Shown: positions 5,413-5,675 of the stretch, piece by piece
Layout: the number at the start of each line of letters is the position of its first letter
Numbering within the stretch: the first letter of the stretch is position 1
Made by a program: the position numbers and the translations under genes
Notes under the pieces: model-generated
The model's database searches: none
What the model saw: only the letters and a program-made list of their open reading frames with translations
What the model was told of the DNA's origin: nothing
DNA from: Thermoplasmata archaeon M9B2D
GTDB taxonomy: Archaea > Thermoplasmatota > E2 > DHVEG-1
Assembly (NCBI GenBank): GCA_002900555.1
Contig: MUGD01000137.1
Coordinates: 1 to 5,675, forward strand
DNA: 5,675 nucleotides
Direction of reading: 5' to 3'

Positions 5413-5480
5413 CGTTCTGGAGGGCATCAGAAACTCAAAAAGGAACAATAGGGGGAAAAGTATGCAGGGGAGCGGAGTAT

Positions 5481-5600
5481 ATGGAACCAATACACCAATT
5501 TCATAAGATGGTTGGTGATTTTGGGCAAAATCCGATGTTCCACCCGATCTGTATCAAAGAATACAATCAAGTTCTCATCTTTTTTGCTACGAAAATTTAA
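5481..5600 (+). CDS. doubtful 39-residue ORF
   Basis: ATG 5481 opens a 39-codon frame (beginning MEPIHQFHKMVGDFGQN, ending LIFFATKI) preceded by a purine-rich stretch. GGGGAG (5467-5472) sits eight bases before the start, a plausible ribosome site, and GGAG (5474-5477) is closer. Its stop codon falls inside the TATA box of the next gene. No family is recognised. It could be a real small protein or a remnant. The ribosome site is the only positive evidence. Confidence 0.3.
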   Translation: MEPIHQFHKMVGDFGQNPMFHPICIKEYNQVLIFFATKI

Positions 5601-5603
5601 ATA
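5596..5603 (+). promoter_or_regulatory. TATA box (TTTAAATA) for the gene starting at 5639
   Basis: TTTAAATA lies about 40 bases before ATG 5639. The expected transcription start, near 5624, immediately precedes GGGGAT (5625-5630), the likely Shine-Dalgarno site. The spacing agrees with that of the other leadered genes in this window. Confidence 0.65.
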
Positions 5604-5638
5604 CTCTGGGGAGTATAGTATCTTGGGGATAAACGAAA

Positions 5639-5675
5639 ATGAAGAAGAATATAATCTTTTGTCTAGTCATATGTA
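5639..5675 (+). CDS. start of a probable exported protein (3' truncated)
   Basis: Only the first 12 codons are present: MKKNIIFCLVIC. Two lysines followed by a hydrophobic run look like the start of a signal peptide or membrane anchor, as in the neighbouring surface proteins. Support comes from the TATA box at 5596-5603 and GGGGAT at 5625-5630, eight bases before the ATG. The rest of the gene is outside the window, so nothing can be said of its domains. Confidence 0.6.
   Translation, partial: MKKNIIFCLVIC

Noticed and set aside
5300..5506. 68-codon open frame on the plus strand
   Set aside because: Its first part is antisense to the zinc-ribbon gene, which has CxxC motifs, a TATA box and a ribosome site. 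The His/Phe/Leu-rich translation has no domain.
1..5675. CRISPR array, transposon ends or origin-like repeats
   Set aside because: There are no regularly spaced repeats, no transposase, and no terminal inverted repeats flanking a gene. The only repeats seen are those listed.

Overview
The window looks archaeal, most likely euryarchaeal and quite possibly a Thermoplasmata-type lineage. This is inferred from three things. A/T-rich TATA boxes of the TTTATATA / TTTAAATA type sit about 25-40 bases ahead of genes. Pyrimidine-rich T tracts act as probable terminators right after stop codons. The genes encode large secreted modular surface proteins of a kind I associate with uncultured Thermoplasmata. 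Taxonomy cannot be settled from the sequence alone. Purine-rich Shine-Dalgarno sites (GGAG, GGAGG, GGGGG) precede most starts, so leadered translation is the rule here.

Layout. (a) 1-195: 3' end of a surface protein, with the tail of a PKD/Fn3-like domain and a hydrophobic C-terminus containing LFVRFP, followed by a T-rich terminator. (b) 395-1714: a monocistronic secreted protein with a signal peptide, about seven TolB-like beta-propeller blades and a C-terminal Ig-like domain ending in a hydrophobic stretch. (c) 1715-1919: a terminator, then a perfect 11-bp inverted repeat. (d) 1920-2105: a 61-residue two-helix membrane protein. (e) 2114-2221, minus strand: a 35-residue CxxC...CxxC zinc-ribbon protein. 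(f) 2364-3839 and 3858-4991: a probable two-gene operon of secreted proteins. The first has a propeller-like domain, an OmpL47-like domain and the same C-terminal Ig-like domain as (b). The second has a beta-sandwich domain, an Ig-like domain and a hydrophobic C-terminus with LFARFP, like (a). (g) 5223-5369, minus strand: a second small zinc-ribbon protein with an acidic tail built from a 15-bp duplication. (h) 5639-end: the start of another probable signal-peptide gene with its own promoter. Two doubtful short ORFs lie at 5106-5231 and 5481-5600.

The common theme is a cell-surface protein locus. Four exported proteins, and probably a fifth, lie on one strand. They have unrelated N-terminal adhesive or propeller modules but only two kinds of C-terminus, arranged A-B-B-A: the LFxRFP hydrophobic tail on the outer two and the WxIxLxG...GTI Ig-like domain with hydrophobic end on the inner two. 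The simplest inference is that these C-termini are shared anchoring or sorting devices onto which different extracellular modules have been fused. The two tiny zinc ribbons and the small membrane protein have no evident functional link to the surface proteins.
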